Source: Methylotenera sp.
GTDB taxonomy: Bacteria; Pseudomonadota; Gammaproteobacteria; Burkholderiales; Methylophilaceae
Length of the DNA: 32,816 bases
Direction: 5' to 3'
NCBI GenBank assembly: GCA_025359405.1
Contig: JANYGD010000001.1
Coordinates: 1 to 32,816 of the forward strand
The notes beneath the pieces were generated by a model that saw nothing but the letters and a program-made list of their open reading frames with translations, did no database searches and was not told the DNA's origin. Position 1 is the first letter of the stretch. Every line of letters begins with the position of its first letter. Below, piece by piece: positions 8,947-19,334 of the stretch. The position numbers and the translations under genes are program-made.

Positions 8947-11900
8947 ATGGCATCAGATTTAAGTAACACAAGCAACACAAATTTCCGCAAACCAAGCAAG
9001 CAAGGTTTATACAATTCGACTCCAGTTAAGCAGGGCTTGTACAGCCCTGCTAACGAGCACGATGCTTGTGGCGTGGGCTTTGTGGCGCATATTAAGGGCA
9101 AAAAAAGCCACGAGATTGTGCAACAAGGATTAACGCTTTTAACCAATTTAACGCACCGTGGCGCTACAGGTTATGACCCAAAATTGGGCGATGGTGCGGG
9201 CTTGCTCATGCAAATGCCCGATGCGTTTATGCGCAGTGAAGCTGCAAAGCTTAATATCAATTTGCCAGAAGCAGGCAAGTATGCTGTTGGCAATTTGTTT
9301 TTACCACAAAATACTAAAAATCGTGCTGCTGTTGAGGCAGTAATTAGCAAAATCATCGCGGAAGAAAATCAAACATTGCTCGGCTGGCGTGATGTGCCAG
9401 TGGATAACAGCAATATTGCCGATGCTGCGCGTGATGTAGAGCCTTTTATGCGCCAAGTTATTGTTGGCCAATTACAGTCTGGTTCGCAGGCCGCTGACCA
9501 AAACACGTTCGAGCGCAAATGCTTTGTGATTCGCAAACGTATTGAGCATGCTGTTCGCAAGTTAAATTTAAAAGATAACGCTGCATTTTATGTTCCTTCT
9601 TTTTCCAGCAGAACCATCGTTTATAAAGGTATGCTGCTGGCTAACGAAGTGGGCATTTACTATCGTGATTTGCAAGATGAAAGTGTAGTTTCTGCATTAG
9701 CTCTCGTACATCAACGCTTTTCCACTAACACTTTCCCCGCTTGGGATCTTGCCCATCCTTTCCGCATGATTGCGCACAATGGCGAAATAAACACTGTTCA
9801 AGGCAACGTGAATTGGATGGCAGCGCGCCACGAGACCATGAAATCTGCACTTATTGGCGAAGATTTAGATAAGCTTTGGCCGTTAATTGCACAAGGCCAA
9901 TCAGACTCAGCCTGTTTTGATAATTGCTTAGAATTATTGGTCGCGGGGGGTTACAGTTTACCACACGCCATGATGATGTTGATTCCAGAGGCGTGGAATA
10001 ATAATGCCTTGATGGATGAAGAGCGTCGCGCTTTCTATGAATATCACGCAGCGCTGATGGAGCCATGGGATGGCCCGGCTGCTGTGGCATTCACCGATGG
10101 CAACATGATTGGCGCAACGCTGGATAGAAACGGATTGCGGCCAGCGCGCTATTTGGTCACAGATGATGACATCGTGATGATGGCATCCGAAATGGGCGTG
10201 CTGACTTTTCCGCAAGAAAAAATCATTAAAAAATGGCGTTTGCAGCCAGGAAAAATGCTGCTTATCGATATGGTGCAAGGCCGAATTATCGACGACAATG
10301 AAGTGAAAAAGCAACTTGCCACGGCCAAGCCATATAAAGCTTGGATTGAGCAATCGCGCTATTTATTGAGCGATTTGCCAGAAGTGGATAGCCAATTTGA
10401 ACTAATTGAGCCATTGCTTGATACTCAGCAAACTTTTGGTTACACGCAAGAAGACATTAAATTTATTCTTCAACCAATGTTTGCTAATGGCGAAGAAGGC
10501 GCAGGCTCAATGGGCAACGACGCAGCCTTGCCAGTGTTATCCAATAAGCCAAAATTACTTTACAACTATTTCAAACAGTTGTTCGCGCAAGTGACTAATC
10601 CGCCAATCGACCCAATTCGCGAAGAGTTGGTGATGTCTTTGGTCACATTTATTGGCCCCAAACCCAACTTATTGGGCGTGGATGAAACCAACCCAATATT
10701 GCGTTTAGAGGCCAGTCAGCCTGTGCTAACTGAAGATGATTTGGCAAAATTAAAAGTGATTGGCGCGACAACGCAAGGTGCTTATCGCTCGATGACGCTA
10801 GACATCACCTACAGCGCATCTGAAGGCAGGCGTGGCATGAAAGTGGCCATTGATAAGCTTTGTTACAGCGCCCAGCAAGCAGTAAAAAACAAGTTTAATG
10901 TGTTGATTTTGTCAGATCGTACCGTTTCAAAAAATCGCATTGCCATTCCAGCGCTTTTAGCATGTTCTGCTACGCATGAGCACTTGGTGAAAGCAGGCTT
11001 GCGCACCAGCACTGGCTTGGTTGTTGATACTGGTTCTGCGCGTGAAGTGCATCATTTTGCCTTACTTGCGGGCTATGGCGCAGAGGCTGTTTGCCCATGG
11101 TTAGTTTTCAAAACGATTAATAGCATGAATGGCGATAGTTATTTAGCAAGTAAGAACTTTGTTAAAGCGATTGGCAAAGGCCTGTATAAAGTCATGTCGA
11201 AAATGGGTATTTCTACCTATCAATCGTATTGTGGTGCGCAAATTTTTGAGGCTATTGGCTTAAATAGTACCTTTATAAATCAATACTTTACAGGCACTTC
11301 TACGCAAATTGAAGGTATTGGCTTGGATGAAGTGGCAGAAGAAACCTTGCGCTTGCATAATATGGCGTTTGGCAGTGACCCTGTGCTGATGAGCCAGCTT
11401 GATGCGGGTGGTGAATATGCATTTCGTGTGCGTGGTGAAGAGCACATGTGGACGCCTGAATCAATATCCAAGCTGCAAAACGCCACGCGCACTAATAAAT
11501 TTGATACTTACAAAGAATACGCCAAACTGATTAACGATCAAACGCGCCATCACAAAACCTTGCGTGGACTGTTTGACATTAAACCTGCGGGTGCTGCAAT
11601 TGATATTAACCAAGTAGAATCCGCTAAAGAAATCGTGAAACGCTTTGCTACAGGCGCAATGTCACTAGGTTCTATCTCGACCGAAGCGCATGCAACGCTA
11701 GCGATTGCCATGAACCGCATTGGTGGAAAATCTAACACTGGCGAAGGTGGTGAAGATGCCAAACGTTTTATTGCAGTAGCCAAAGATACCACCATGGCCA
11801 ATGTTATCGGCAGCAATTTGGTATTTAGCAATATTCCACTTAAAGCGGGCGATTCCATGCGTTCGCGCATTAAGCAAGTGGCCTCTGGTCGTTTTGGTGT

Positions 11901-13629
11901 TACTGCGGAATACTTAGCGAGTGCAGATCAAATCCAAATTAAAATGGCGCAAGGTGCAAAACCGGGCGAAGGTGGACAATTGCCAGGCCATAAAGTCAGT
12001 GAGTATATCGCCAAATTAAGGTTTTCTGTGCCTGGCGTGGGTTTGATTTCACCACCACCACATCATGATATTTATTCAATTGAAGACTTGGCGCAGCTGA
12101 TTCACGATTTGAAAAACGCTAATCCAAAAGCGTCAATTTCAACCAAATTAGTTTCGGAAACAGGTGTTGGCACGGTTGCGGCAGGTGTAGCAAAAGCCAA
12201 ATCTGATCACATTACCATTGCGGGTCACGATGGTGGCACAGGTGCATCACCCATTTCGTCCATCAAGCATGCGGGTACGCCGTGGGAGCTTGGCTTGGCA
12301 GAAACCCAGCAAACGCTGGTGTTGAATCAATTAAGAGGTAGAGTCGTAGTGCAAGTGGATGGTCAAATAAAAACGGGTCGCGATGTGTTGGTTGGCGCTT
12401 TGTTAGGCGCGGACGAATTTGGTTTTGCAACCGCACCGTTAGTGGTAGAAGGCTGCATTATGATGCGTAAATGTCACCTAAATACTTGCCCAGTTGGCGT
12501 GGCGACGCAAGACCCTGTGTTGCGTAAAAAATTTACTGGTCAGCCTGAGCATGTGGTGAATTTCTTCTTCTTTATCGCGGAAGAAGTACGTGAACTGATG
12601 GCTTCAATCGGCATTGCGAAATTTGATGATTTAATTGGGCGCAGTGATTTGTTAGACATGAAAGCAGGTATCGATCATTGGAAAATTCATGGTTTGGATT
12701 TCAGTAAAGTTTTCCACCAAGTAGATATGCTAGCCAGTGTGGCGCGTAGAAATGTCGAAAAACAAGATCACAATTTAGTGAGTGCGCTGGATAATAAGCT
12801 CATTGAACTTGCAAAACCAGCGCTAGAAAATGGCAAAAAAGTTGTTATCGATATGCCAATTACTAACACTAATCGCACCGTTGGTACGATGTTGTCAAAT
12901 CAAATCGCGGTGCGCTATGGCAATATTGGCTTGAAAGATGACACCGTTCATGTGAATTTTAGCGGTACATCTGGCCAAAGTTTTGCAGCATTTTTGGCCA
13001 AAGGTGTCACCTTTGATTTAACCGGCGAGGGCAACGACTACGTGGGTAAAGGCTTATGTGGTGGCCGCATTATTATAAAGCCACCGACTGCATTTAGAGG
13101 CGTTCCGCACGAGAATATTATCATCGGCAACACCGTGATGTATGGTGCGACGACGGGCGAGGCTTATTATAATGGCGTCGCAGGCGAACGTTTTTGTGTG
13201 CGAAATTCTGGTGCCAGCGCAGTAGTAGAAGGCGTAGGTAACCACGGTTGCGAATACATGACTGGTGGTACGGTGGTTGTTTTGGGCTTAACTGGGCAAA
13301 ATTTCGCAGCGGGCATGAGCGGCGGCGTGGCTTATGTGTATGACGAGGATAGTATGTTTGCCAAACGCTGCAATATGAGCATGGTAACACTAGAAAAAGT
13401 GGAAGTCGCTGAAGCGGACATTGGCAAGGTGCAACACTTAAATCGGCCAGATGAAATTACGCTTAAAACCATGATTGAAAACCATGCAAACTACACCAAT
13501 AGTTCGCGCGCAAAAACTATGTTGGCAGATTGGACAAATTATCGTACTAAATTTGTAAAAGTGATGCCAAACGAATATAAACGCGCGTTAATTGAACTTG
13601 CTGAAGATAAAGTATTGGTGGCCGCATAA
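8947..13629 (+). CDS. gltB: Glutamate synthase (NADPH) large subunit
   Basis: 1560 residues. After a propeptide of about 40 residues the nucleophilic Cys41 appears in HDACGVGF (class II glutamine amidotransferase domain, to about 430). The central domain and the FMN-binding synthase domain (about 830-1210, with [10 protein letters not shown]) follow. The 3Fe-4S cysteines lie in [12 protein letters not shown], and the C-terminal GXGXG beta-helix domain (about 1280-1530) contains GLCGGRIII. It moves the amide of glutamine to 2-oxoglutarate. The propeptide carries a duplicated KQGLY. No good SD precedes the ATG. The 86 nt before it separate it from hemL. Its stop overlaps the gltD start by one base (TAATG). 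Confidence 0.97.
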   Translation: MASDLSNTSNTNFRKPSKQGLYNSTPVKQGLYSPANEHDACGVGFVAHIKGKKSHEIVQQGLTLLTNLTHRGATGYDPKLGDGAGLLMQMPDAFMRSEAAKLNINLPEAGKYAVGNLFLPQNTKNRAAVEAVISKIIAEENQTLLGWRDVPVDNSNIADAARDVEPFMRQVIVGQLQSGSQAADQNTFERKCFVIRKRIEHAVRKLNLKDNAAFYVPSFSSRTIVYKGMLLANEVGIYYRDLQDESVVSALALVHQRFSTNTFPAWDLAHPFRMIAHNGEINTVQGNVNWMAARHETMKSALIGEDLDKLWPLIAQGQSDSACFDNCLELLVAGGYSLPHAMMMLIPEAWNNNALMDEERRAFYEYHAALMEPWDGPAAVAFTDGNMIGATLDRNGLRPARYLVTDDDIVMMASEMGVLTFPQEKIIKKWRLQPGKMLLIDMVQGRIIDDNEVKKQLATAKPYKAWIEQSRYLLSDLPEVDSQFELIEPLLDTQQTFGYTQEDIKFILQPMFANGEEGAGSMGNDAALPVLSNKPKLLYNYFKQLFAQVTNPPIDPIREELVMSLVTFIGPKPNLLGVDETNPILRLEASQPVLTEDDLAKLKVIGATTQGAYRSMTLDITYSASEGRRGMKVAIDKLCYSAQQAVKNKFNVLILSDRTVSKNRIAIPALLACSATHEHLVKAGLRTSTGLVVDTGSAREVHHFALLAGYGAEAVCPWLVFKTINSMNGDSYLASKNFVKAIGKGLYKVMSKMGISTYQSYCGAQIFEAIGLNSTFINQYFTGTSTQIEGIGLDEVAEETLRLHNMAFGSDPVLMSQLDAGGEYAFRVRGEEHMWTPESISKLQNATRTNKFDTYKEYAKLINDQTRHHKTLRGLFDIKPAGAAIDINQVESAKEIVKRFATGAMSLGSISTEAHATLAIAMNRIGGKSNTGEGGEDAKRFIAVAKDTTMANVIGSNLVFSNIPLKAGDSMRSRIKQVASGRFGVTAEYLASADQIQIKMAQGAKPGEGGQLPGHKVSEYIAKLRFSVPGVGLISPPPHHDIYSIEDLAQLIHDLKNANPKASISTKLVSETGVGTVAAGVAKAKSDHITIAGHDGGTGASPISSIKHAGTPWELGLAETQQTLVLNQLRGRVVVQVDGQIKTGRDVLVGALLGADEFGFATAPLVVEGCIMMRKCHLNTCPVGVATQDPVLRKKFTGQPEHVVNFFFFIAEEVRELMASIGIAKFDDLIGRSDLLDMKAGIDHWKIHGLDFSKVFHQVDMLASVARRNVEKQDHNLVSALDNKLIELAKPALENGKKVVIDMPITNTNRTVGTMLSNQIAVRYGNIGLKDDTVHVNFSGTSGQSFAAFLAKGVTFDLTGEGNDYVGKGLCGGRIIIKPPTAFRGVPHENIIIGNTVMYGATTGEAYYNGVAGERFCVRNSGASAVVEGVGNHGCEYMTGGTVVVLGLTGQNFAAGMSGGVAYVYDEDSMFAKRCNMSMVTLEKVEVAEADIGKVQHLNRPDEITLKTMIENHANYTNSSRAKTMLADWTNYRTKFVKVMPNEYKRALIELAEDKVLVAA

Positions 13630-15056
13630 TGGGCAAAGTAACTGGTTTCATGGAATTTGAACGTCTGAGCGAGGCAAACTTGCCTGTACCAGATCGCGTT
13701 AAAAATTACAAAGAATTTGTTTTGCATCTCACCGACGACCAAGCTAAACAGCAAGGCGCACGCTGTATGGATTGCGGCATTCCGTTTTGTACCACGGGTT
13801 GCCCAGTCAACAATATTATCCCCGATTTTAATGATTTGGTGTATAGCCAAGACTGGAAATCAGCCATCGATGTGTTGCATTCTACAAATAACTTCCCTGA
13901 GTTTACTGGTCGACTTTGTCCAGCGCCTTGCGAGGCAGCATGTACGCTTAACATCAATAACGACGCGGTGGGTATTAAATCGATTGAGCACGCCATTATT
14001 GATAAAGCATGGGAAAACGATTGGGTAACACCACAAATTAACCCAAATAAAACTGGAAAAAAAGTTGCCATTGTTGGCTCTGGCCCGGCTGGCTTGGCAA
14101 CCGCGCAGCAGTTGGCGCGCGCAGGTCATAGCGTTGTAGTGCTAGAAAAAAATAGTCGCATTGGTGGCTTGTTGCGCTATGGCATCCCAGATTTCAAAAT
14201 GGAAAAATCGCATATTGACCGCCGCATGGCGCAAATGCAGGCAGAAGGTGTGGAGTTTCATGTGAATCAACATGTTGGTAAAAATGTTGAAGCTAAAGCT
14301 GTGATGGATGAATTCGACGCAGTGGTGTTGGCGGGCGGCGCAGAGTTTCCACGCGACTTGCCAGTACCGGGTCGAGAGCTTGATGGTGTGATGTATGCGA
14401 TGGATTTTTTACCGGCACAAAACAAAGTGGTGGCGGGTGACACAGTACCCAATCAAGTGAAAGCAAGCAACAAACACGTCGTGGTGATTGGCGGCGGCGA
14501 TACTGGCTCGGATTGCGTGGGCACATCAAATCGTCATGGTGCGCTAAGCGTTACGCAGTTTGAATTGATGCCGCAACCGCCCGAAAAAGAAAATAAAGAA
14601 CTGATTTGGCCAAACTGGCCGCTTAAATTACGCACTTCAAGTTCACATGAAGAAGGCGCAAACCGCGATTGGTCAATTACTACCAAAAAACTTATTGGCG
14701 AAAACGGTAAAGTGACGCATTTGGTGGGCGCCAAAGTCGAGTGGAAAGAAGGCAAAATGAGCGAGATTGAAGGCTCTGAGTTCACCATTCCTGCTGATTT
14801 GGTGTTGTTAGCCATGGGCTTTGTTTCACCCGTGCAAGCGGTTATGGAAGCGTTTGGTGTGGAAAAAGACGCCCGTGGCAACGCCAAAGCCAGCACTGAT
14901 GGTGAAGGTTGCTATAAAACCAATATCAACAAAGTGTTTGCTGCCGGCGATATGCGCCGCGGGCAATCGCTGGTAGTGTGGGCGATTCGCGAGGGTCGCC
15001 AAGCAGCGCGGGCTGTGGATGAGTATTTGATGGGCTCTTCTACGCTACCAAGATAA
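13629..15056 (+). CDS. gltD: Glutamate synthase small subunit
   Basis: 475 residues. The N-terminal cysteine-rich region holds two Fe-S binding motifs ([14 protein letters not shown] and CPAPCEAAC, about residues 37-105). The FAD site is [14 protein letters not shown] (about 146-159) and the NADPH site is [12 protein letters not shown] (about 282-293). A C-terminal FAD motif [13 protein letters not shown] (about 437) completes the oxidoreductase. It passes electrons from NADPH to GltB. Translation is coupled to gltB through TAATG, and hemE follows 10 nt later. Confidence 0.97.
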   Translation: MGKVTGFMEFERLSEANLPVPDRVKNYKEFVLHLTDDQAKQQGARCMDCGIPFCTTGCPVNNIIPDFNDLVYSQDWKSAIDVLHSTNNFPEFTGRLCPAPCEAACTLNINNDAVGIKSIEHAIIDKAWENDWVTPQINPNKTGKKVAIVGSGPAGLATAQQLARAGHSVVVLEKNSRIGGLLRYGIPDFKMEKSHIDRRMAQMQAEGVEFHVNQHVGKNVEAKAVMDEFDAVVLAGGAEFPRDLPVPGRELDGVMYAMDFLPAQNKVVAGDTVPNQVKASNKHVVVIGGGDTGSDCVGTSNRHGALSVTQFELMPQPPEKENKELIWPNWPLKLRTSSSHEEGANRDWSITTKKLIGENGKVTHLVGAKVEWKEGKMSEIEGSEFTIPADLVLLAMGFVSPVQAVMEAFGVEKDARGNAKASTDGEGCYKTNINKVFAAGDMRRGQSLVVWAIREGRQAARAVDEYLMGSSTLPR

Positions 15057-15066
15057 AAATTAAAAA

Positions 15067-16131
15067 ATGCAAACACTACAAAACGATACCTTTTTAAGGG
15101 CGCTATCGCGCCAACCCACAGACTACACGCCGGTGTGGATGATGCGTCAAGCTGGGCGCTATTTGCCAGAATATCGTGAAAGCCGCAAAACCGCTGGTAG
15201 TTTTTTACAGCTCTGCAAAAGTCCAGATTTCGCGACTGAAGTTACGTTGCAGCCGCTAGATCGTTACCCGCTACTAGACGCATCTATTCTTTTCTCAGAT
15301 ATTCTCACCGTGCCGGATGCGATGGGTTTGGGGCTGTATTTTGAAGAAGGTGAAGGTCCAAAGTTTGAGCGCACAGCTTCAGATGAGGCGTCGATTCGTG
15401 CACTGAAGGTGCCCGATATGGCGAAGCTCCAATACGTGTTTGATGCGGTTGGTCAAATTCGTAAAACCATCAATGGTAAAGTACCTTTGATTGGCTTCTC
15501 TGGCAGTCCTTGGACGCTAGCGACTTACATGGTAGAAGGCAAAGGTGGCACCGACTTTTTGAATATCAAAAAAATGGCTTATGCACGGCCTGATCTGTTA
15601 CACCATATTTTAGAGACCACTGCGCAAACGGTTATTCAATACCTTAACGCGCAAATCGCTGCTGGCGCACAAGCGGTGATGATATTCGATTCATGGGGTG
15701 GCGCGCTATCACATAATGCCTATATTGAATTTTCGCTCAGTTACATGCAAAAAATTGTGGCGGGTTTAACTAAAAATAATGATGCTCGAAAAGTACCTAG
15801 TATTGTGTTTACCAAAGGCGGCGCAATGTGGTTAGAAGCGCAGGCTGAAATTGGTGCAGATGCGCTGGGGTTGGATTGGGCGGTAGATATTGGGCAGGCT
15901 AGAAATAGAGTGGGCGATAAAGTGGCGCTGCAAGGTAATTTGGACCCAGCTATTTTGCTCAGTATGCCTGAAGCAATCGAAAAAGAAGTTGCGAATATTT
16001 TGGCAAGTTATGGCAAAGGACACGGTCATGTGTTTAACCTAGGCCATGGCATAACACAATGGACGCCGCCAGAAAACGCGGCTGTGATGCTAGAAGCGGT
16101 ACGAGAACATAGTAAACAATATCACCAGTAA
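15067..16131 (+). CDS. hemE: Uroporphyrinogen decarboxylase
   Basis: 354 residues, normal for the family. Signatures are [12 protein letters not shown] (about residues 25-36), [10 protein letters not shown] (about 74-83, including the catalytic Asp), [13 protein letters not shown] and [13 protein letters not shown] near the C-terminus. It converts uroporphyrinogen III to coproporphyrinogen III in heme synthesis. The gene starts 10 nt after gltD, so it is probably expressed from the gltBD transcript, and ends at a strong terminator. Confidence 0.97.
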   Translation: MQTLQNDTFLRALSRQPTDYTPVWMMRQAGRYLPEYRESRKTAGSFLQLCKSPDFATEVTLQPLDRYPLLDASILFSDILTVPDAMGLGLYFEEGEGPKFERTASDEASIRALKVPDMAKLQYVFDAVGQIRKTINGKVPLIGFSGSPWTLATYMVEGKGGTDFLNIKKMAYARPDLLHHILETTAQTVIQYLNAQIAAGAQAVMIFDSWGGALSHNAYIEFSLSYMQKIVAGLTKNNDARKVPSIVFTKGGAMWLEAQAEIGADALGLDWAVDIGQARNRVGDKVALQGNLDPAILLSMPEAIEKEVANILASYGKGHGHVFNLGHGITQWTPPENAAVMLEAVREHSKQYHQ

Positions 16132-16134
16132 AAT

Positions 16135-16163
16135 AAAAAGGCCCTCAAACGAGGGCTTTTAAT
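16135..16163 (+). terminator. Bidirectional terminator between hemE and cytochrome b561
   Basis: GCCCTC-AAAC-GAGGGC (16141-16156) is a 6-bp GC-rich stem with a tetraloop followed by TTTT. The left flank is A-rich (AAAAAG), so the minus strand also gets a T-tract for the convergent cytochrome gene. Confidence 0.85.
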
Positions 16164-16762
16164 TACTTAAGCGACATGCGCTTTAAGGTCTCGTCTTTAT
16201 CAATAAATTTATGTTTTAGCGCCGCTAAAATATGAATCGCTATTACAGCTACAAGAATGAGGCCAATAATTTCGTGTGCCTCTTTGTAAAAATCGCGCAC
16301 GCCTTTGTCATCTACGCCTGTAATAAAATCCATGCCAAACCATTTCACGCCGTATTTGCTATAGATAGCTGTTTTTAAGCCAGTAAAAGGCAAGACAAAC
16401 ATGAGTATATAAAGTAAATAATGCACGCCGCTGGCGAGTTTGCGTTCTATGGCTTTGTAGTTGCTTAGTAGCGCGGGTGGCTTGTGGGTAAAGCGCCATA
16501 AAATGCGGATTAAGATTAAAGCGAAAACAGTGACGCCGATGGATTTATGCAAATTGAAGTAGAACGCACGTGGGCTAATCGCCTCTGGTAATTGCCAACT
16601 GTAAAAGCCCAAATCAAATAAATCAAAGGCCGCTTGTTTGGGCGCTTCTTTGGGTAAATCGGCCATGAACCAACCTATCCCAAACATAATAAAAATCCCA
16701 ATGGCGATGAGCCAATGCAATACCACGGCGGTTTTAGTATAGCGTGTTGAGGCCTGATTCAT
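16163..16762 (-). CDS. Cytochrome b561 family membrane protein
   Basis: 199 residues with four predicted transmembrane helices (about 11-31, 69-89, 112-132 and 163-183). Candidate heme-ligand histidines are VLHWLI (about residue 16), NLHKSIG (about 72), GVHYLLY (about 113) and ILVAVIAIHIL (about 177), the YodB/CybB-type pattern of diheme b561. These inner-membrane proteins pass electrons to or from the quinone pool. An SD-like AAGGAT precedes the ATG. The upstream region is shared with the divergent metallo-hydrolase and holds a perfect CRP-type palindrome, suggesting joint control. Confidence 0.9.
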   Translation of the reverse strand: MNQASTRYTKTAVVLHWLIAIGIFIMFGIGWFMADLPKEAPKQAAFDLFDLGFYSWQLPEAISPRAFYFNLHKSIGVTVFALILIRILWRFTHKPPALLSNYKAIERKLASGVHYLLYILMFVLPFTGLKTAIYSKYGVKWFGMDFITGVDDKGVRDFYKEAHEIIGLILVAVIAIHILAALKHKFIDKDETLKRMSLK

Positions 16763-16793
16763 AGTAATATCCTTGAAGTATTAAAAACGCTTA

Positions 16794-16809
16794 TGTGACA
16801 AGTGTCACA
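16794..16809. promoter_or_regulatory. CRP/FNR-superfamily binding-site candidate
   Basis: TGTGACAAGTGTCACA is a 16-bp perfect inverted repeat and matches the CRP/Vfr consensus TGTGA-N6-TCACA at every specified base. It lies 32 bp from the b561 start and 61 bp from the metallo-hydrolase start, in their shared divergent promoter region. The sequence is seen directly; the regulator is inferred. Confidence 0.6.
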
Positions 16810-16869
16810 GCGAAAAATTGCACAGAATTGCTACATTGTAGTTAATAAGCTTACAAGAAGGAACAAGCA

Positions 16870-17793
16870 ATGCGGATTTTAATGATAAGCCTTAGTATTT
16901 TGCTGCTAATGGGTTGTGTGCATGCCCAAACTACCAAGGATGTTTTTGCAATTGAGTCTTTGGGCGATGGCATGTATGTGCATCACGGGGCGCATTTGGA
17001 TATTGACATAGGCTATCAAGGTGATATTTGCAATATTAGCTTTGTGGTCGGTAGTAAAGGCGTGGCTGTAATTGATACAGGTGGCAGCCTAAAGGTTGGT
17101 AATCAACTACGTGATGCGATTAAAAAAGTCACTACTTTGCCAATTTTATATGTAATCAACACGCATGTGCATCCAGACCACATTTACGGCAATGCGGCAT
17201 TTATAGTAGATAAACCAGAATTTGTGGGGCATGAAAAATCGGCCGTAGCCATGCAATTACGCAAAGAAGCTTATGATAAGCTCAATATCAAATATTTGGG
17301 CGAAGACGCCAAAGGTAGCGAAATGGTGAAACCGACGATTTCTGTAAAAGATACGTTGGAGCTAGATTTGGGCGATAGAACGCTTAAAATTAATGCATAC
17401 GCGGTAGCACACACCAATACGGATATTACGGTGATTGACTCTAAAACTAGCACACTATTCACGGGCGATTTGTTGTTTATTGAGCGTACACCAGTGCTGG
17501 AGGGCGACATCAAAGGCCTAATTGCTGCGATAGATATTTTAAAAACTTACCCTGTGAAGCAAGTAGTGCCTGGCCACGGTCCATTTGCTAAAGATTGGGT
17601 GGCTGCGCTCAATAACGAACAACGTTATTTGAATGCGCTACTGACAGATATTCGTGCGAATATCAAAAATGGCGTCAGTATGGAATCCACCATGAATACG
17701 GCGGCGGCAGGCGAAAAAGACAAATGGCTACTGTTTGATATTGCCAACAGACGTAACGTGAATATTATTTATCCCGCGTTAGAGTGGGAGTGA
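16870..17793 (+). CDS. Secreted metallo-beta-lactamase-fold hydrolase, quinoprotein-relay type
   Basis: 307 residues. The N-terminal signal MRILMISLSILLLMGCVHAQ could be cleaved at VHA-Q or act as a lipobox (LMGC). The zinc motif HVHPDH (about residues 98-103), a second zinc Asp in FTGDLLF (about 200) and VVPGHG (about 232-237) define the MBL fold. The overall organisation fits the family called quinoprotein relay system zinc metallohydrolase, found with PQQ dehydrogenases in methylotrophs; that subfamily call is from memory of the family, not a search. An SD AAGGAA precedes the ATG. The gene is divergent from cytochrome b561 and convergent with the DoxX gene. Confidence 0.8.
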   Translation: MRILMISLSILLLMGCVHAQTTKDVFAIESLGDGMYVHHGAHLDIDIGYQGDICNISFVVGSKGVAVIDTGGSLKVGNQLRDAIKKVTTLPILYVINTHVHPDHIYGNAAFIVDKPEFVGHEKSAVAMQLRKEAYDKLNIKYLGEDAKGSEMVKPTISVKDTLELDLGDRTLKINAYAVAHTNTDITVIDSKTSTLFTGDLLFIERTPVLEGDIKGLIAAIDILKTYPVKQVVPGHGPFAKDWVAALNNEQRYLNALLTDIRANIKNGVSMESTMNTAAAGEKDKWLLFDIANRRNVNIIYPALEWE

Positions 17794-17798
17794 AAAAG

Positions 17799-18188
17799 TT
17801 ATTTCTTAAGATTATCGAGACTACAAGCCATTTTGTCGTGCAAGGCCACCATGATTAAGCCGCCCGCAATGGCCAGGTACTGCAAGGTTAAAATAAGGCC
17901 GTTAATTTCTTGCAGCTTCATAAATAGTGCGATAAAAATGGCATACGCGGCTAACACGTAAGCACAAATTTTGGTTTTAAAGCCGAGTAATAAGCCTAAA
18001 CCAAATACCAATTGAATAAAAATGGTGAGTGGCGCAAAAATACCTACTAAGCCATGCGCTGCCAAGTAGGCGGTGTAGACTTGATAACCTTCGGGGTTGC
18101 TGGTAATTTGTGAAAGCGTGATAAATACCGCGATTAAAAAAATCTGTGCGAGTAAAATTCTAGCGAATACTTCAATATATTTGTTCAT
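17799..18188 (-). CDS. DoxX family membrane protein
   Basis: 129 residues, four transmembrane helices (about 8-28, 48-68, 72-90 and 98-118 from the chosen start). It fits the DoxX/DoxD family: ARILLAQIFLIAVF near the N-terminus, a central LTIFIQLVFGLGLLLGF and a C-terminal LQYLAIAGGLIMVALHD. The start is placed at the second ATG (18188), because AAGAAGG lies 7 nt before it but only 1 nt before the first ATG at 18194. Family members are linked to quinone or thiol redox processes, but the substrate is unknown here. It converges with the metallo-hydrolase with a 5-bp gap. Confidence 0.85.
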   Translation of the reverse strand: MNKYIEVFARILLAQIFLIAVFITLSQITSNPEGYQVYTAYLAAHGLVGIFAPLTIFIQLVFGLGLLLGFKTKICAYVLAAYAIFIALFMKLQEINGLILTLQYLAIAGGLIMVALHDKMACSLDNLKK

Positions 18189-18240
18189 AGACATACCTTC
18201 TTAACGTTTAAAGCAGGCGCTATTATAAAGTGTTTATTTC

Positions 18241-18666
18241 ATGCTAGCTAATATTCAAATTTATCAAGTCAATTGGCGCGATGCAGAACATGATTTGCGT
18301 GCCATTAGAACGCCAGTTTTTATTGAAGAGCAGCAAGTTGCGCCTGATTTTGAGTGGGATGAAATAGACGCTAGCGCGGTACATTTACTGGTAATGCGTG
18401 AAAACGAGGCCATTGCATGTTTGCGCATTATTGATTTTCAAAAAATTGGCCGCATGGCTGTGCTTAAAAAATATCGAGGCTTAGGCCTAGGAGCCGCTCT
18501 ATTGCTAGAAGCAATTAAAATTTGCAAATCGCATGGTAGTAAAAGCATTTATTTATCTGCGCAAACGCACGCGATTGGTTTTTATAGCAAAGCTGGGTTT
18601 AAACAAACAAGCGGCGAATATTGTGATGTGCATATTCCGCATGTGGATATGCAACTGGATTTGTAA
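18241..18666 (+). CDS. GNAT family N-acetyltransferase
   Basis: 141 residues. The acetyl-CoA binding motif appears as KKYRGLGLGAALL (about 80-92), followed by AQTHAIGFYSKAGF near the C-terminus, as in ElaA/YjcF-like GNAT proteins. The N-terminus (RTPVFIEEQQVAPDFEWD) matches that subgroup. The acceptor substrate is unknown. No SD is visible. A TTAACG / 17 nt / TATAAA promoter-like pair (18201-18229) would put transcription start only a few bases before the ATG, so the mRNA may be nearly leaderless. Confidence 0.88.
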   Translation: MLANIQIYQVNWRDAEHDLRAIRTPVFIEEQQVAPDFEWDEIDASAVHLLVMRENEAIACLRIIDFQKIGRMAVLKKYRGLGLGAALLLEAIKICKSHGSKSIYLSAQTHAIGFYSKAGFKQTSGEYCDVHIPHVDMQLDL

Positions 18667-18671
18667 TTAAA

Positions 18672-18701
18672 TTGAAACAGTGACTAAGCATTTGGTAAAA
18701 T
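18672..18701 (+). promoter_or_regulatory. Sigma-70-type promoter of the Fae-family gene
   Basis: TTGAAA (18672-18677) and TAAAAT (18696-18701) are separated by 18 bp, each matching consensus in 5 of 6 positions. The Fae start lies 24 nt after the -10 box with GAGAGA as SD. Confidence 0.6.
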
Positions 18702-18725
18702 AACGTTTTATTTTGAGAGAACATC

Positions 18726-19268
18726 ATGTCTAAAATCATTTTTAAAGCAGGTGAGGCTACCGTTTACACCGAAGGCAAAGACGTTACTGCAGCCATGCCA
18801 GAAATTTTAATCGGCAGCGTGGATGGCCCAGTGGGCGCGGCATTTGCCAATTTAATGGCGCAAAGCAAAGGCCACACGGCCATGTTTGCGGTGCGCGACA
18901 TCAATCAACTGGTGCGCCCTGCTTGCATGATGGTGCCAAAAGTCACGCTGAAAGACAGTGCAAATATCACGCTATTTGGTGGTTTGGTGCAAGCGGCAAC
19001 GGCCGATGCGATTTTAGATTGCGTGATCGAAGGCATTATCCCTAAAGATCAAGTCAACGATTTATGCATCATCAGCTTGGTGTGGATTGACCCAGGTGCG
19101 GCTAAGGAAGCCAATCTGGATAAAGCCGATATGTATAAAAATAACTATGATGCGACCAAATTAGCAATTAAACGCGCTTTGAATGATGAGCCTAGTATTG
19201 ATGAGCTGATTGCCAATCGCCACAAAATTAAGCATTGTATGTGGGAAGAAAGCTGGGAACAAAAATAA
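18726..19268 (+). CDS. fae: Formaldehyde-activating enzyme (Fae) family protein, divergent paralogue
   Basis: 180 residues, slightly longer than canonical Fae (about 170). Family blocks are EILIGSVDGPVGAAFAN, the RPACMMVPKVTLKDSANITLFGG region, EGIIPKDQVNDLCIISLVWI and the C-terminal NNYDATKLAIKRALNDEPS. Canonical Fae condenses formaldehyde with tetrahydromethanopterin in the C1 oxidation pathway. From memory of the canonical sequence, the conserved histidine in the VAHIDLIIG segment is replaced here by Met (AAMPEILIG), so this may be a Fae2/Fae3-like paralogue with another or regulatory role. It has its own promoter and is followed by a 76-aa orphan. Confidence 0.88.
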   Translation: MSKIIFKAGEATVYTEGKDVTAAMPEILIGSVDGPVGAAFANLMAQSKGHTAMFAVRDINQLVRPACMMVPKVTLKDSANITLFGGLVQAATADAILDCVIEGIIPKDQVNDLCIISLVWIDPGAAKEANLDKADMYKNNYDATKLAIKRALNDEPSIDELIANRHKIKHCMWEESWEQK

Positions 19269-19334
19269 CATAACTCTTGCCAAAACGCTTAAAGGTTTTT
19301 AATATAAATCAATAAGATAAATTTGGAGGCCAAA

